A DNA stretch of 64,000 nucleotides from contig CBDHDM010000091.1 of the NCBI GenBank assembly GCA_965261315.1, forward strand, positions 85,619-149,618, given 5' to 3'. The first letter of the stretch is position 1, and every line of letters starts with the position of its first letter. A program made the position numbers and the translations under genes. The notes beneath the pieces were generated by a model, which saw only the letters and a program-made list of their open reading frames with translations, searched no databases and was not told the DNA's origin. Below are positions 1-9,506 of the stretch, piece by piece. The stretch is from Endozoicomonas sp965261315 (lineage in GTDB: Bacteria; Pseudomonadota; Gammaproteobacteria; Pseudomonadales; Endozoicomonadaceae).

Positions 1-1056
1 TTGATCAGCACATTTATGGAGGTTGAAGTCTTTACCCGTGCGGATGGCGAAGTGTCCTCCTTTTCGGCTCCAGCCCATGCTGATTTTTCTGATGAGGGTG
101 TTATTCAGCATATTTATGTCTCCGAAGGGGATTTAGTTGAGCAGGGTGATATTCTGGTTGAGCTTGATAATGAAGAACAGAAGATCAATCTGGATATTTT
201 CACTGAAAAGCAACAACGTCTGGGTAAGAAACTGGACATTCTCCATGCCCTGCTTGAAGAGCAACAACTGGACAGTCTGTCTGATGGTCAGGAGCTTGAG
301 AAGCAGGTTCAGCGTTTTGTATTGCTCAGCAATAATTACCACGACAGCCTGAAAAACCTGAAGCAGCTGGTGGCTATTGATAGTCAGAAGAATCAGGCCA
401 TTACTGCTCTGGTGGAAAAGAAGGCAGCTGGTTCCATGCAGACCATGGACTCTACACACAAGGTTCTGCGCTCTCGTAAAGATCTGTTGAAGGTTAAGAA
501 GGAATTTGAAGAGCGTATTGTTTTTGAAATTGAACGATACGAAGAGCAGCTTCGGGAAGTCAGCAACAGTATTCGTTTGTATGAACATTACATTGAACGT
601 ACTTATGTTCGTTCTCCGGTATCCGGTGTGGTTCGCCAGGTTAGCTTTTCGCAGGAAGGGAAGTTCATCAGCCAGGGCGATACGTTTGCCGAGATTATTG
701 AAGACACTCCCCAACCCTACAAAATCACACTGAATGTTTCTGCCAGTGATATTGGCATGATCAAGGAAGATACCGATGTAAGACTGCGTCTTGATGCTTA
801 TGACCATACGATCTTCGGTTACCTCGATGGAACGATTAGCCGCATCAGTGTTGACCGTCTTGAGGAGTCTGGCAGTGAAATGTTTTATCGGGTTGAAGTG
901 GTGCCAGAGAGAGGATTCCTGAAATACAAGGATCAGCACTACCCTCTGAAATATGGAATGACGCTCTACGGTACGATTGAGCGCGGCAGGATCTCGCTGA
1001 TCAGCTATCTCATGAGTCCGGTGATTAAGCATTTCCATGAGATTGGCCATATCTGA
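1..1056 (+). CDS. HlyD-family membrane fusion protein of a type I secretion system (5' end outside the window)
   Basis: Periplasmic adaptor that would link an inner-membrane ABC exporter to a TolC-type outer membrane channel. Residues about 15-60 form the first half of a lipoyl/biotinyl-like domain (GVIQHIYVSEGD, then a hydrophobic LVEL). Residues about 60-200 are a long helical hairpin rich in K, E, Q and L. Residues about 200-225 (YVRSPVSGVV) are the second lipoyl half, followed by the beta-barrel domain. The reading frame is open to base 1, and the N-terminal membrane segment normal in HlyD proteins is missing, so the gene is taken to begin upstream of the window. It is followed 53 bp downstream by a large candidate substrate and then by an ABC exporter, the usual content of a type I secretion locus. 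No TolC homologue is visible in the window. Confidence 0.88.
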   Translation: MISTFMEVEVFTRADGEVSSFSAPAHADFSDEGVIQHIYVSEGDLVEQGDILVELDNEEQKINLDIFTEKQQRLGKKLDILHALLEEQQLDSLSDGQELEKQVQRFVLLSNNYHDSLKNLKQLVAIDSQKNQAITALVEKKAAGSMQTMDSTHKVLRSRKDLLKVKKEFEERIVFEIERYEEQLREVSNSIRLYEHYIERTYVRSPVSGVVRQVSFSQEGKFISQGDTFAEIIEDTPQPYKITLNVSASDIGMIKEDTDVRLRLDAYDHTIFGYLDGTISRISVDRLEESGSEMFYRVEVVPERGFLKYKDQHYPLKYGMTLYGTIERGRISLISYLMSPVIKHFHEIGHI

Positions 1057-1109
1057 TTCGGGTTGCCCCTGACTCGAATCAGTCACAACAATAAGATGGA
1101 GGGGCAAAA

Positions 1110-4100
1110 ATGAGTGAAACTAATCAGGTCAAATCTTCTGCATCCGGCAGCGAAAGTGTGGGTGCAGCACTACAGGCAGCTACCGTTCTGGGAGCTTCTG
1201 ATGGGCTGATTAGTGAAAATCATGAAGCTGAGGCCAAAGCGAGTGAAGAAGCTCTGGTGGAGCTGGAAGAGCAGTGGGAACAAGCGCCGGACAGTGAGGA
1301 TGAGGAAGAAGAAGGAGATCAAGGTGACAAAACGGCATTAGCCAAAGGTGTCCGACCCAATATTGCCAATACAGCCAATGCCAATACCGGATCTCCTTCA
1401 CCTGAAGTTTCAGCTCCATCATTAGAAGATGACTCTGAGGGGAGTAGCGGTGATTCAGAGAACACCGGTGCTTTGGATAATCCCTCTGGTTCAGAAACGA
1501 CGGAAGAAGATGCTGAAGAAGAGACTGATTCTGAAGAAGAGTCATCATCGGATACGGATGAGTCAGCAACAGAGAGTACCAGCACGTTCCAGCCTGCCGT
1601 TTCTCAATCCACAACCTATCCTTCCAACTATCAGCCAGAAGCTGTTCCTGACGACGTAACGGCCAGTGAAAGTGGATCATTATTGTTTGACCTGCTGGCT
1701 AACGATAATGATGTGGATGTTAATGATAACGCGCAAAACTTCACCCTCGACAGCGTGATCATTGTTGACAGTAATGGTGACCCTGTCAGTGGTCAGGGCA
1801 GTGTCAGCATTATTGATAATCAGCTTCAATTTGATCCTGGCAGTGACTTTGACACGCTTGCTGATGGAGATGAGCAGTTAGTTACTGTTCGCTATGTGAT
1901 GAGTGATGATGAAGGTGCGCAATCGATAGCAACAGTGAGTATCACAGTGATAGGCACTAATGATGCGCCGGTTACTGGTGACCCAATCTTATTGGGCAGT
2001 AGCAGTGAAGACAGCCTGATTGAAATCACTGAAGCGACCTTGCTGGCCAATGCCTCCGATGTGGATGGTGACCAACTCAGTGTTCAGAACCTGACTTCTG
2101 ACCAGGGAGCGATTCTTGATAATGGGAATGGAACCTGGTCGTTTACCCCGAATAGCCACTTCAGTGGTACAGCCAACTTTTTCTTTGATGTCTTTGATGT
2201 CTTTGATGGAATAGCTTCTTCTTCCGCTCAGGCTTCAGTTACTCTGACTGCGGTTGCTGATGCACCTGGCCTTAGCATTAATCCTGCCCATAATGATTTG
2301 CCTGTTGCAGATCACCACTTCGACAGTGGTTCTGAAGGCTGGACTCAGATGTGGGTGGGAACCGGGCTTTTTGCGACTGGCAATATGCTTGGACGCTTTG
2401 AAGGTTCCGGGGGCAATCAGCGAACCTCCAACACTTACGATGTGCCTCAGGGGGTTAATGAGCTGACCCTTAACTTTACTTTTTATGAAATCGATTCCTG
2501 GGATGGAGAAGAGTTTCGGGTATTTGTGGATGGTCAGCTCTATCACTCACGGTCATACCAGATTTATAACAATGCAGGCGATGTTGCGGGTACTGAAACT
2601 CTGACCAATGGTCAGGGTGATGTTATTGGTCAGGTGGTTCATGATGAAAGCTTTCAGGCGGTGGTATCCACTAACTGGGTTGATCAGGCGCACCACTACA
2701 CGCTGACGATTCCTGTCGATCCTAATGCCGGACAGGTCACCATTGGCTTTGGTTCCACGCTGGATGAAGCAAAAAGCAATGAGTCCTGGGGGATTGATAA
2801 CCTGAATCTGGCTGTTTCAGGCTCTACCAGTGACGCTATTGGACTGGAAGATACTGCTATTACTCTGGATGTTGCCTCAGCCCTGGTAGATACCGATGGC
2901 AGTGAGTCCCTTACTTTGACTTTCTCTGGCATGCCCACCGGAGCGGTGTTGTCTGCCGGTCAGCAGAATCAGGATGGTACCTGGACTCTGACAGCTGCTG
3001 AACTGGACTCTCTGACCATTGCACCAGCCGAGCACTTTAATGGTGAGATGTCATTAACGGTGACAGCGGTTTCTGTGGAAGCAGAGACCGGAGAGACAGC
3101 AAGTATTACCGATACCATTACCATCAATGTTATTCCGTTTAATGACCTGCCACTGGCATCCAATGGTGTCACTATTGGCTCTGAAAATACGGATTATGTC
3201 TTTACGATCAACGATTTCCCTTTCTCCGACCCTGCAGATACAGGTGACGCTATTGAGGCTGTGCAGGTAACACAGTTGCCAGGCCATGGGCAGATATTGC
3301 TGGATACTAATGGTGATGGCAGTTTCGAAACAACGGTTGCTTTGAACACCTCTGTCAGCCGGACCGATATCGAGAGTGGTCGTTTAATTCTTCGTCCTGA
3401 GACCGGGGTCAGTGGTCAGGTGACTGTAGACTTTCAGGTCAGTGATGGGGAAGGGTGGTCTGACAATTCCGGTACGTTGACCGTCATTACCAAAAGCGGT
3501 GATGCTGCTGTTGTACAACTGGACAGTGATGTCGAGCATATTCTGGTTGGTGAGTCCGGAGAGTTAACCGGTACTGCTTCACCCGGCTCGTCATTAAGTG
3601 TTGCCTCTGTGAATGGTCAGTCACTGGCGGGTACAGGGACAACATCCATTCAAGGTCAGTATGGTGAACTACAGGTTCACCCTTCCGGAGACTGGAGCTA
3701 CACACCGGATGGCATATCCGAGGTGGCGCTCTCGATGACCTCCAGCCAGCTACAGGATTCTCTGGTTGCTCACTGGCGTTTTGATCAGTCAAATAATGGC
3801 ACCGTAGCGGATAGTGCAACAGCGGGAGTCTCTCAGGAGGCGGCTACCCTGACGGGGGGGGCAACCCTGAGTGTTGATGGCTTTAATGGTTCGGCAGTTA
3901 CGCTTGATGGTGTTGATGATCATGTACTGGTTGGGGACTCTGCAGATATTAATCTCAACAGCACTACGCTGGATGAGCGCACGCTGAGCCTGGCATTTCA
4001 GTTTGATGAAACCAATAACCTTGCTGGCCGGCAAATTCTTTATGAAGAGGGTGCGGGTTCCAATGGGATTGTTGTTTATCTGGAAAACCAGACGCTCTAT

Positions 4101-6260
4101 GCGGGGGCTTACAATCAGAGTACGGGCTGGGCTGGTGATTTTGCCACACAGGATATCAGTTCACTGTCGGTGGACCAGTGGCACCATGTGGCCCTGGTTC
4201 TGGATGGCGCCGGTCAGCAGATGACTGCATACCTGGATGGTCAGTCCTTTGTCAGTGGCAGTGTTTATGGTGAAGGGCTTTCCGGGCACTCCGGTGATAT
4301 TTCTATTGGTGGCCCAAGTCTGGATGGTGGAACACCGTCTACCAATATCTTCCATGATGGTTTTCAGACCGGGGCTTACTACCAGGGGAGTATTGATGAT
4401 GTCAGGGTGTATAACCGGGCGTTGAGTGATGCTGAGGTTGAAGCTGTTCGCTATGACTTTGACGGGTTGGTTGATCAATTTGACTACACCATTACTAATG
4501 GGTCATCTACGACCAGCAGTTCTCTGGATATCTCACTATCAAGAGCACCACAGGCGGCTGATGAGACATTGAATGTGACTGAAGACAGTGGTTACACCAG
4601 TGGCCAGCTGCAGTCCTATGATGCCGATGGTGGGGAGACGTTGAGTTATCAGCTGCTCACAGGACCGGATAAGGGATTTGTAACGGTCGACAGTCACGGA
4701 CAGTACACGTTTGTAACCGGCTCGGACTTTGAAGCATTGAATGATGGTGAGTCTGAACAGGTGTCATTTACCTATTCGGTGACTGATCTTCAGGGTAATC
4801 AGGATGAGGGTACGGTTCTGGTGAATGTTGCCGGACAGAATGAACTCCCTTTGGGTGAGAATCTGGTGGCCAACCCATCGGCTGCCACTGGTGACTTCTC
4901 TGGCTGGACCATCACTGCAAATGGTGGAACAGGGTGGGGTATTACTGGCACCAGCCAGGAAGGAACAAACAGCTTCATCACGTCACATGACTGGGGCCGA
5001 AAATATCAACTGATTGATTTGGAAAACCAGGGGTTTTCAGCAGATTTTCTTGATTCTGCGCCAGAAATATCCGCCAGTGAGTGGTATCTGGGAATCGCTA
5101 ACCCCAGTGATCAGTATTACTTCAAGGTTGAGCTGCGAGGTGCTGGACAGGAAGTGATCGATAGTTTTGATACGGGTACGTTGACGGCCAGCAACCAGTG
5201 GCAGGAAGTCGCCCATGAGTTCAGTGGTTACGGTACCGGAGTTCGCTATGTCTACGTAGAACATGGTGGTAAGGATAATGAATACTGGTCAGGCCACTAT
5301 GGTACAGCCATTGATAATACGCAGATTATAGTGAGTGCTCCGGAGGCTGCGGGCAACGGGCAGGGCAGTCTGGGTATTGACAGCAGTTCGTTTCAAATCA
5401 TGGATGGTGCCATGCTTGGAACGGATCTTACTGGCCAGATTGTTGAGAACAATGGTTTTACTTCGCTGGATCAGTGGTTGCTTGAACATGATGGTGGAGC
5501 ACTTTCAGTTTCATTGAATACCGCCGATGGAAACAGTTGGTCTGCTGGTGTACGTCTGCTTCACAGTGATGCCAATGGTTCTGCCGGTGTTGAAGTGGCT
5601 CAGTTCAGCGGGCAGCTGTCAGCAACCGGGCAGGCAACTCAGGTTCTGACGTTTGATGATCTACCCGCTGGTCATTATCAGCTGGTGCTGGGAAATGACG
5701 GCTTTGATGAAAGCAGTGCGGTCAGTGCTCTGGATTACCCGGGCGTGGTCAGTGGTGAGCATAGTTATGAGGTGGCGGTTGCCGGTCAGGTATCGGTTGC
5801 GGCTTTACCAAGGGATCCAGGTCAGAATGCCCTGATTTCCGGGGAAAGCTATGACCAGACTGAAGGAATTCTCACTCTGGCCGTTGTAAATAATGAAGCT
5901 GAAATGGTAGATACCGATAACACCTTATATTACGAGGTGTTTAATAATGATGTCAGGGTTGGGCAGGGAGCGTTCGATTTCAGTAGCGGTATGAGTCCGC
6001 AGAACATCTCTGTGACGATTAACAACGAGCCTCTGGAAACGTTAACCCTGGACGAAGTTCAGGTGATATTTCATGAAATGAATGTTTCCGGGGAGGTGGT
6101 CAGTAGTCAGACGTTTGGCTTTGATCAGGCAACCATCCCCAATGGAAGTCCAGTGACAGCCCAGGGGGGCGATGGTTTACAGGGGCTGGAGCTGATAGAA
6201 CTTGGACTGGACTATTTTGAGCTGGGTTTCAGTGAGTTGATGGATGATATGCAGGGGTAG
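1110..6260 (+). CDS. Giant multidomain cadherin/VCBS-like surface or secreted protein with LamG domain, probable type I secretion substrate
   Basis: A 1716-residue protein with no N-terminal signal peptide, as expected for type I export. Residues about 70-170 are a Ser/Glu/Asp-rich low-complexity linker. From about 175 come cadherin/VCBS-like beta-sandwich repeats (phrases such as LLANDNDVD, NDAP, DVDGDQLS, TDTITINV). Around 390-575 is a domain beginning HFDSGSEGWTQ that resembles lectin- or carbohydrate-binding modules. Around 880-1115 is a LamG/concanavalin-like domain (LVAHWRFDQ, VDQWHHVALVLDG, IDDVRVYNRALS). Another cadherin-like repeat and a second GW-type domain follow. The C terminus is acidic and hydrophobic (LELIELGLDYFELGF). 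I see no RTX nonapeptides (GGxGxDx). A GGAGGGG ribosome-binding site precedes the ATG. Placed between an HlyD adaptor and an ABC exporter, it is most simply their substrate, perhaps an adhesin. The family assignment is by composition and motif only. Confidence 0.8.
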   Translation: MSETNQVKSSASGSESVGAALQAATVLGASDGLISENHEAEAKASEEALVELEEQWEQAPDSEDEEEEGDQGDKTALAKGVRPNIANTANANTGSPSPEVSAPSLEDDSEGSSGDSENTGALDNPSGSETTEEDAEEETDSEEESSSDTDESATESTSTFQPAVSQSTTYPSNYQPEAVPDDVTASESGSLLFDLLANDNDVDVNDNAQNFTLDSVIIVDSNGDPVSGQGSVSIIDNQLQFDPGSDFDTLADGDEQLVTVRYVMSDDEGAQSIATVSITVIGTNDAPVTGDPILLGSSSEDSLIEITEATLLANASDVDGDQLSVQNLTSDQGAILDNGNGTWSFTPNSHFSGTANFFFDVFDVFDGIASSSAQASVTLTAVADAPGLSINPAHNDLPVADHHFDSGSEGWTQMWVGTGLFATGNMLGRFEGSGGNQRTSNTYDVPQGVNELTLNFTFYEIDSWDGEEFRVFVDGQLYHSRSYQIYNNAGDVAGTETLTNGQGDVIGQVVHDESFQAVVSTNWVDQAHHYTLTIPVDPNAGQVTIGFGSTLDEAKSNESWGIDNLNLAVSGSTSDAIGLEDTAITLDVASALVDTDGSESLTLTFSGMPTGAVLSAGQQNQDGTWTLTAAELDSLTIAPAEHFNGEMSLTVTAVSVEAETGETASITDTITINVIPFNDLPLASNGVTIGSENTDYVFTINDFPFSDPADTGDAIEAVQVTQLPGHGQILLDTNGDGSFETTVALNTSVSRTDIESGRLILRPETGVSGQVTVDFQVSDGEGWSDNSGTLTVITKSGDAAVVQLDSDVEHILVGESGELTGTASPGSSLSVASVNGQSLAGTGTTSIQGQYGELQVHPSGDWSYTPDGISEVALSMTSSQLQDSLVAHWRFDQSNNGTVADSATAGVSQEAATLTGGATLSVDGFNGSAVTLDGVDDHVLVGDSADINLNSTTLDERTLSLAFQFDETNNLAGRQILYEEGAGSNGIVVYLENQTLYAGAYNQSTGWAGDFATQDISSLSVDQWHHVALVLDGAGQQMTAYLDGQSFVSGSVYGEGLSGHSGDISIGGPSLDGGTPSTNIFHDGFQTGAYYQGSIDDVRVYNRALSDAEVEAVRYDFDGLVDQFDYTITNGSSTTSSSLDISLSRAPQAADETLNVTEDSGYTSGQLQSYDADGGETLSYQLLTGPDKGFVTVDSHGQYTFVTGSDFEALNDGESEQVSFTYSVTDLQGNQDEGTVLVNVAGQNELPLGENLVANPSAATGDFSGWTITANGGTGWGITGTSQEGTNSFITSHDWGRKYQLIDLENQGFSADFLDSAPEISASEWYLGIANPSDQYYFKVELRGAGQEVIDSFDTGTLTASNQWQEVAHEFSGYGTGVRYVYVEHGGKDNEYWSGHYGTAIDNTQIIVSAPEAAGNGQGSLGIDSSSFQIMDGAMLGTDLTGQIVENNGFTSLDQWLLEHDGGALSVSLNTADGNSWSAGVRLLHSDANGSAGVEVAQFSGQLSATGQATQVLTFDDLPAGHYQLVLGNDGFDESSAVSALDYPGVVSGEHSYEVAVAGQVSVAALPRDPGQNALISGESYDQTEGILTLAVVNNEAEMVDTDNTLYYEVFNNDVRVGQGAFDFSSGMSPQNISVTINNEPLETLTLDEVQVIFHEMNVSGEVVSSQTFGFDQATIPNGSPVTAQGGDGLQGLELIELGLDYFELGFSELMDDMQG

Positions 6261-6276
6261 TAGGGTGAGCAGTCAG

Positions 6277-6400
6277 ATACCCAAAGGCTTTGGAGCTGCA
6301 ACAAGGCGGCATGTGAGTGAAGCAGCGGGAACTTAGACAAACTAAGTGACCGGGGGCGAGCGCAGCCAACGCAGTAGCAATTTCAAAGGCGGTGGGTTTA
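6277..6400. repeat. MITE/REP-like palindromic repeat, copy A
   Basis: The left end reads ATACCCAAAGGCTTTGGAGC. The right end, read as its reverse complement, starts TAAACCCACCGCCTTTGAAA. These are imperfect terminal inverted repeats. The right end also carries GAGCGCAGCCAACGCAGTAG, which matches GAGTGCAGCCAACAAAGTAG in the reverse complement of the repeat at 48865-48951, so the two are members of one family. This copy is about 40 bp longer in the middle. It lies between the giant protein gene and the ABC exporter gene and could act as a transcription attenuator. It contains no gene. Confidence 0.6.
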
Positions 6401-6435
6401 GCCAAGACGTGCGTTGATCATTTACTGGAGAAGGA

Positions 6436-8493
6436 GTGACTCCCGGCATTGTTGAAAGGCAATGGACTGTGAACATGAATAGTGAAGACTGTCTGGTTAA
6501 TTCAGCCAGTTTGAGCAATGCGCTGGAATACCTGAACAAGCATTATACGCTGGACAGCAGACTCGCCTTTATTAATAACAAGTTGCGCAGAACCACCGAC
6601 CTTAATATTTACAAAACCAAGTCCTATCTGGAAGAACTCGGCTTTCTCGTTAAAATCTCCTCCGTTGACAATCTCGATCTGGTTGAGCTGGATGAAGAGC
6701 ATTTGCTGTTCTGTTTTGACCACGAGCACGACATCATTATTCTTCGTCACAACAGTGATATGAATCGGACACGTTCCAAGCACAGCATGGAACACCCGAT
6801 ACTTGTCATCAGTACCAAAAAGCTGGAACCCAGGGCTGGTGCTTCGGGTGATGAACACAAAAGCATGGCCTGGTTTTTCCGGCGCCTGACGGATCGTGAC
6901 GGCATATATCTGGTGTTGACTGGCTTAATCACTAACCTTCTGGTGTATGTTGTCCCGCTATACAACATGAATGTATTCGACAAGGTACTGCCCAGCGGCT
7001 TTGTGGGGATTTTGTCATCACTGGTTCTAATTGCCGTATTTCTGGTACTCATCTGGTTTGTGAACAGGTCAGCATTGTCTTACTTACTGAGTGATCGGGT
7101 TTTCCACCTGGAGGTTCAACTGGCGAGGGAGTTTTCACACCGGCTTTGTAATCTGAAGCCATCGGCCATACCTCAGTCGGCTTCATTCATGACCCAGCTG
7201 GTAACCTATGGCAAGTCTCTGAGTCAAATGCTGGGCACATTGCATTTAATGGCGTTGGTTGATTCGCCGTTCATGGTGTTATCTCTGTCGATGATTGCCT
7301 ACTTTGGTGGTGCCATGGTGGCTATTCCGCTGATTGCTATTATTCTGGTCATCGGAATCAACCTTGTACTCCAGCCAAAGATTCAAAAATACATTAATGA
7401 TCGCTATGAGTTTGAAGGACGAAAACGCAAGTTTGAATATGAAATTATGCAGTCCCTGCCTTTTATTAAACTGGCTGGAATGGAACGCTATTTCACGGAT
7501 GTAATTGAGCATAACAGACCAGACCATCAGTTCTACTTTTCAATCTCTGCTCATATCAATCATATCTCTATGTTGATCCTGTTCCTTTCCCTGATTGCTG
7601 TCACCGGGTATGGTGCCTGGCAGGTCTCTGAGGGAATGATGACCATGGGACAGCTGGTGGCTTGTTCGCTTCTTGCCTCCAAGTCCATCTCCAACGCATC
7701 CATCACCAATTTGCTGTTTAATATCAATCGCATTCGGATTTTGTTTGATAATCTGAATAAGTTTTATGAAATCCCCATTGAAGAACGGGGGGCTTCTTTC
7801 TGTCTGACTCGAATTAAGCACCTTGAACTGAAAGATATTGAGTTTAATTATGCTGATAACCGTTATTTCCAAATAAAGGGTGTAAATATTGACTTTAACC
7901 TGCCGGATACACTGTACGTTTATGGTCGTCCGGGGGCAGGAAAGTCCAGTTTGTTTAATATTCTGGCAGGGCTTGAAGATCCATCCAGTGGTCATCTGCT
8001 GGTTAATAACCTGAACGTTGAACATTTCGATTATCGGGATGTACGCAGCCATATTCATTTCTCCCCTTCATATTACCGATTTTTTACCGGTACCCTTTAT
8101 GACAATCTGACCCTTGGGCGTACCTCGCTGACGGCTGATCAGGTAGCGGATGCCCTGGAAAAGGTGCATCTGGCGGAGAAGATTAACCAGATTGAAGATG
8201 GTCTGCACTTCAAAGTTGATAATAACGACATCGTTCCCCTGTCATCCGGTGAGCGGAAGCGTTTTATGCTGGCCAGGGTATTTTTGACGGATGCAGATCT
8301 TGTTGTTCTGGATGAGCCGTTTGAGTTTCTGAGTGATGAAGACAGCCTTAACTTTATCCAGTCAGTCCGTGCCTTTTGCAGGGAGACAGAGAAAGGTCTG
8401 ATTATTCTGAGTAACCGGAAGTCCTTTGCACATTTCTGCAATCATGCCCTGACGTTGAATAATGGTCAGTTATATCCAATGAAGAAAAAATAA
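6436..8493 (+). CDS. Type I secretion ABC exporter (membrane plus ATPase domains) with degenerate ATP-binding motifs
   Basis: Inner-membrane exporter of the LapB/HlyB class. The N-terminal 130 or so residues resemble a peptidase-C39-like domain without a recognisable catalytic site. Several membrane segments follow (about 160-440), then an ATPase domain. Walker A is intact (GRPGAGKSS, near 497), and Walker B has its Glu (LVVLDEP, near 624). The signature is LSSGERKR instead of LSGGQ, the Q-loop reads FSPSYY with no Gln, and the switch (H-loop) position reads LSNRK with Asn instead of His. Such a subunit may hydrolyse ATP poorly and may pair with a canonical partner, as RtxB and RtxE do in MARTX loci. 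That pairing is inference. The GTG start has GGAG five bases upstream; an internal ATG at 6475 is a weaker alternative. Confidence 0.88.
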   Translation: MTPGIVERQWTVNMNSEDCLVNSASLSNALEYLNKHYTLDSRLAFINNKLRRTTDLNIYKTKSYLEELGFLVKISSVDNLDLVELDEEHLLFCFDHEHDIIILRHNSDMNRTRSKHSMEHPILVISTKKLEPRAGASGDEHKSMAWFFRRLTDRDGIYLVLTGLITNLLVYVVPLYNMNVFDKVLPSGFVGILSSLVLIAVFLVLIWFVNRSALSYLLSDRVFHLEVQLAREFSHRLCNLKPSAIPQSASFMTQLVTYGKSLSQMLGTLHLMALVDSPFMVLSLSMIAYFGGAMVAIPLIAIILVIGINLVLQPKIQKYINDRYEFEGRKRKFEYEIMQSLPFIKLAGMERYFTDVIEHNRPDHQFYFSISAHINHISMLILFLSLIAVTGYGAWQVSEGMMTMGQLVACSLLASKSISNASITNLLFNINRIRILFDNLNKFYEIPIEERGASFCLTRIKHLELKDIEFNYADNRYFQIKGVNIDFNLPDTLYVYGRPGAGKSSLFNILAGLEDPSSGHLLVNNLNVEHFDYRDVRSHIHFSPSYYRFFTGTLYDNLTLGRTSLTADQVADALEKVHLAEKINQIEDGLHFKVDNNDIVPLSSGERKRFMLARVFLTDADLVVLDEPFEFLSDEDSLNFIQSVRAFCRETEKGLIILSNRKSFAHFCNHALTLNNGQLYPMKKK

Positions 8494-8501
8494 CGATTAA
8501 T

Positions 8502-9445
8502 GAAACTGCCTTTCACCACCCCTATCAGGAATATGGAGACTCGTAAAAAATGCCCAAAACCTGAATGATCGTCCACTGCCTTTCCTTCAAACCAACCATA
8601 TGCCGCTCCTGATTATTGACCGTTAACACACTGATTCCCTGGAAACAGAAGAGATAGAGTGAAGATACCAGAAAATCAGGACTTTTCAGGAATCTAAAGC
8701 CGCCTTCAACCTGTTGTTGAGACTTGTAGGTAGACAACAGTTCACCGGCATTCAGACTATCCTGATTCAGTTCATTGGTGCCCAGGATAAAACAACCCAG
8801 TGAGGCCTCTGCATTCTCCCTTGCCTCGCAGAAAACAAAGCATCCGGCCTGCACAAAGTATTCGAAGTGATCAGGCTGGCTATCCGACGATGGACGCCCT
8901 TTGCCTGAGTAGCAGGGTTTACAGATAATCTCAGGTTCCGTTTCACTCTGGCAGAGTTTTGATTGTTTCTGCCATAAGGCAAAAGCCTTCAATGCATCGT
9001 CCTGGCACCGAAAGGCCTTTTTACCCAGTTTTTCCAGATCACGAGCCTCTTTCAGTGACTGCTTCTGCATCTTCCTGGTCAGCGTTTTCTGCTCACTGAG
9101 CCTGCGCTTTTTATTGAGAAACAGGAGCCATCTCTGTTGAACATCTCCGTCGAAAAACTCAGGGAACATGTACAGCGTCTGCCCTGTAAAGCCCAACCCG
9201 TTTATGATCATTGCGACCACAGCCTGCCCAATGGTGACATTACGCTCATCAGCGTCATTTGTTATACGCGCATCGATGTATTCGGCTATCTTCAGTTCCC
9301 GGCACATGGCGGCAACTAGTCCGAGGTGGTTCAGGTTCTTACTTTGGTATTGAGCGGGCAGCATGTTGGTGTTCCTGAATATCTGATCAGTCCTTTGACA
9401 ACAGGATTCAGGAAAATATCAATCGGGGTGGTGAAAGGCAGTTTC
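8502..9445 (-). mobile_element. Internally deleted IS1634-like insertion sequence with both terminal inverted repeats
   Basis: A 944 bp unit bounded by perfect 21 bp inverted repeats: GAAACTGCCTTTCACCACCC plus one further C at 8502-8522, and its reverse complement at 9425-9445. The only reading frame is a shortened transposase on the minus strand whose stop codon lies two bases from the left repeat. Full-length members of this family are roughly twice this size, so this is a deletion derivative that could move only with help from an intact relative. I could not identify a clear target-site duplication. Confidence 0.75.
8525..9364 (-). pseudogene. IS1634-family transposase, internal deletion removes the catalytic core
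   Basis: The first 75 or so residues (LPAQYQSKNLNHLGLVAAMC, then a TLYMFPEFF segment) match the N-terminal DUF4277-type region of IS1634 transposases. The last 70 (YKSQQQVEGGFRFLK, SSLYL) match the C-terminal region with the family's QxVExGFRFLK block. The 279-residue total compares with roughly 530-560 for full-length members as I recall the family. The central part carrying the first catalytic Asp and its surroundings appears to be missing at a junction near residue 75. The frame stays open, so a short protein could still be made, but it should not catalyse transposition. Confidence 0.75.
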
Positions 9446-9506
9446 CATTCATCCTGAGCTTGCCAAAGGGAGAGGGCACCATACTTCAATGGGCTCAGCA
9501 CGAATG
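9446..9506. repeat. REP-like imperfect palindrome abutting the IS end
   Basis: CATTCATCCTGAGC at 9446-9459 pairs with GCTCAGCACGAATG at 9493-9506, whose reverse complement is CATTCGTGCTGAGC. The motif class with a CTGAGC core flanked by ATTC/GAAT is a common intergenic palindrome in many bacterial genomes. It begins exactly where the right terminal repeat of the neighbouring insertion sequence ends, suggesting that the element inserted at the edge of the palindrome. Confidence 0.5.

Noticed and set aside
1110..6260. RTX calcium-binding repeats expected of a type I substrate
   Set aside because: No run of GGxGxDxxx nonapeptides was seen in the translation.
8490..9450. Target-site duplication flanking the IS1634-like derivative
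   Set aside because: Flanks ATTAAT and CATTCAT are only loosely similar and out of register, so no duplication is claimed.
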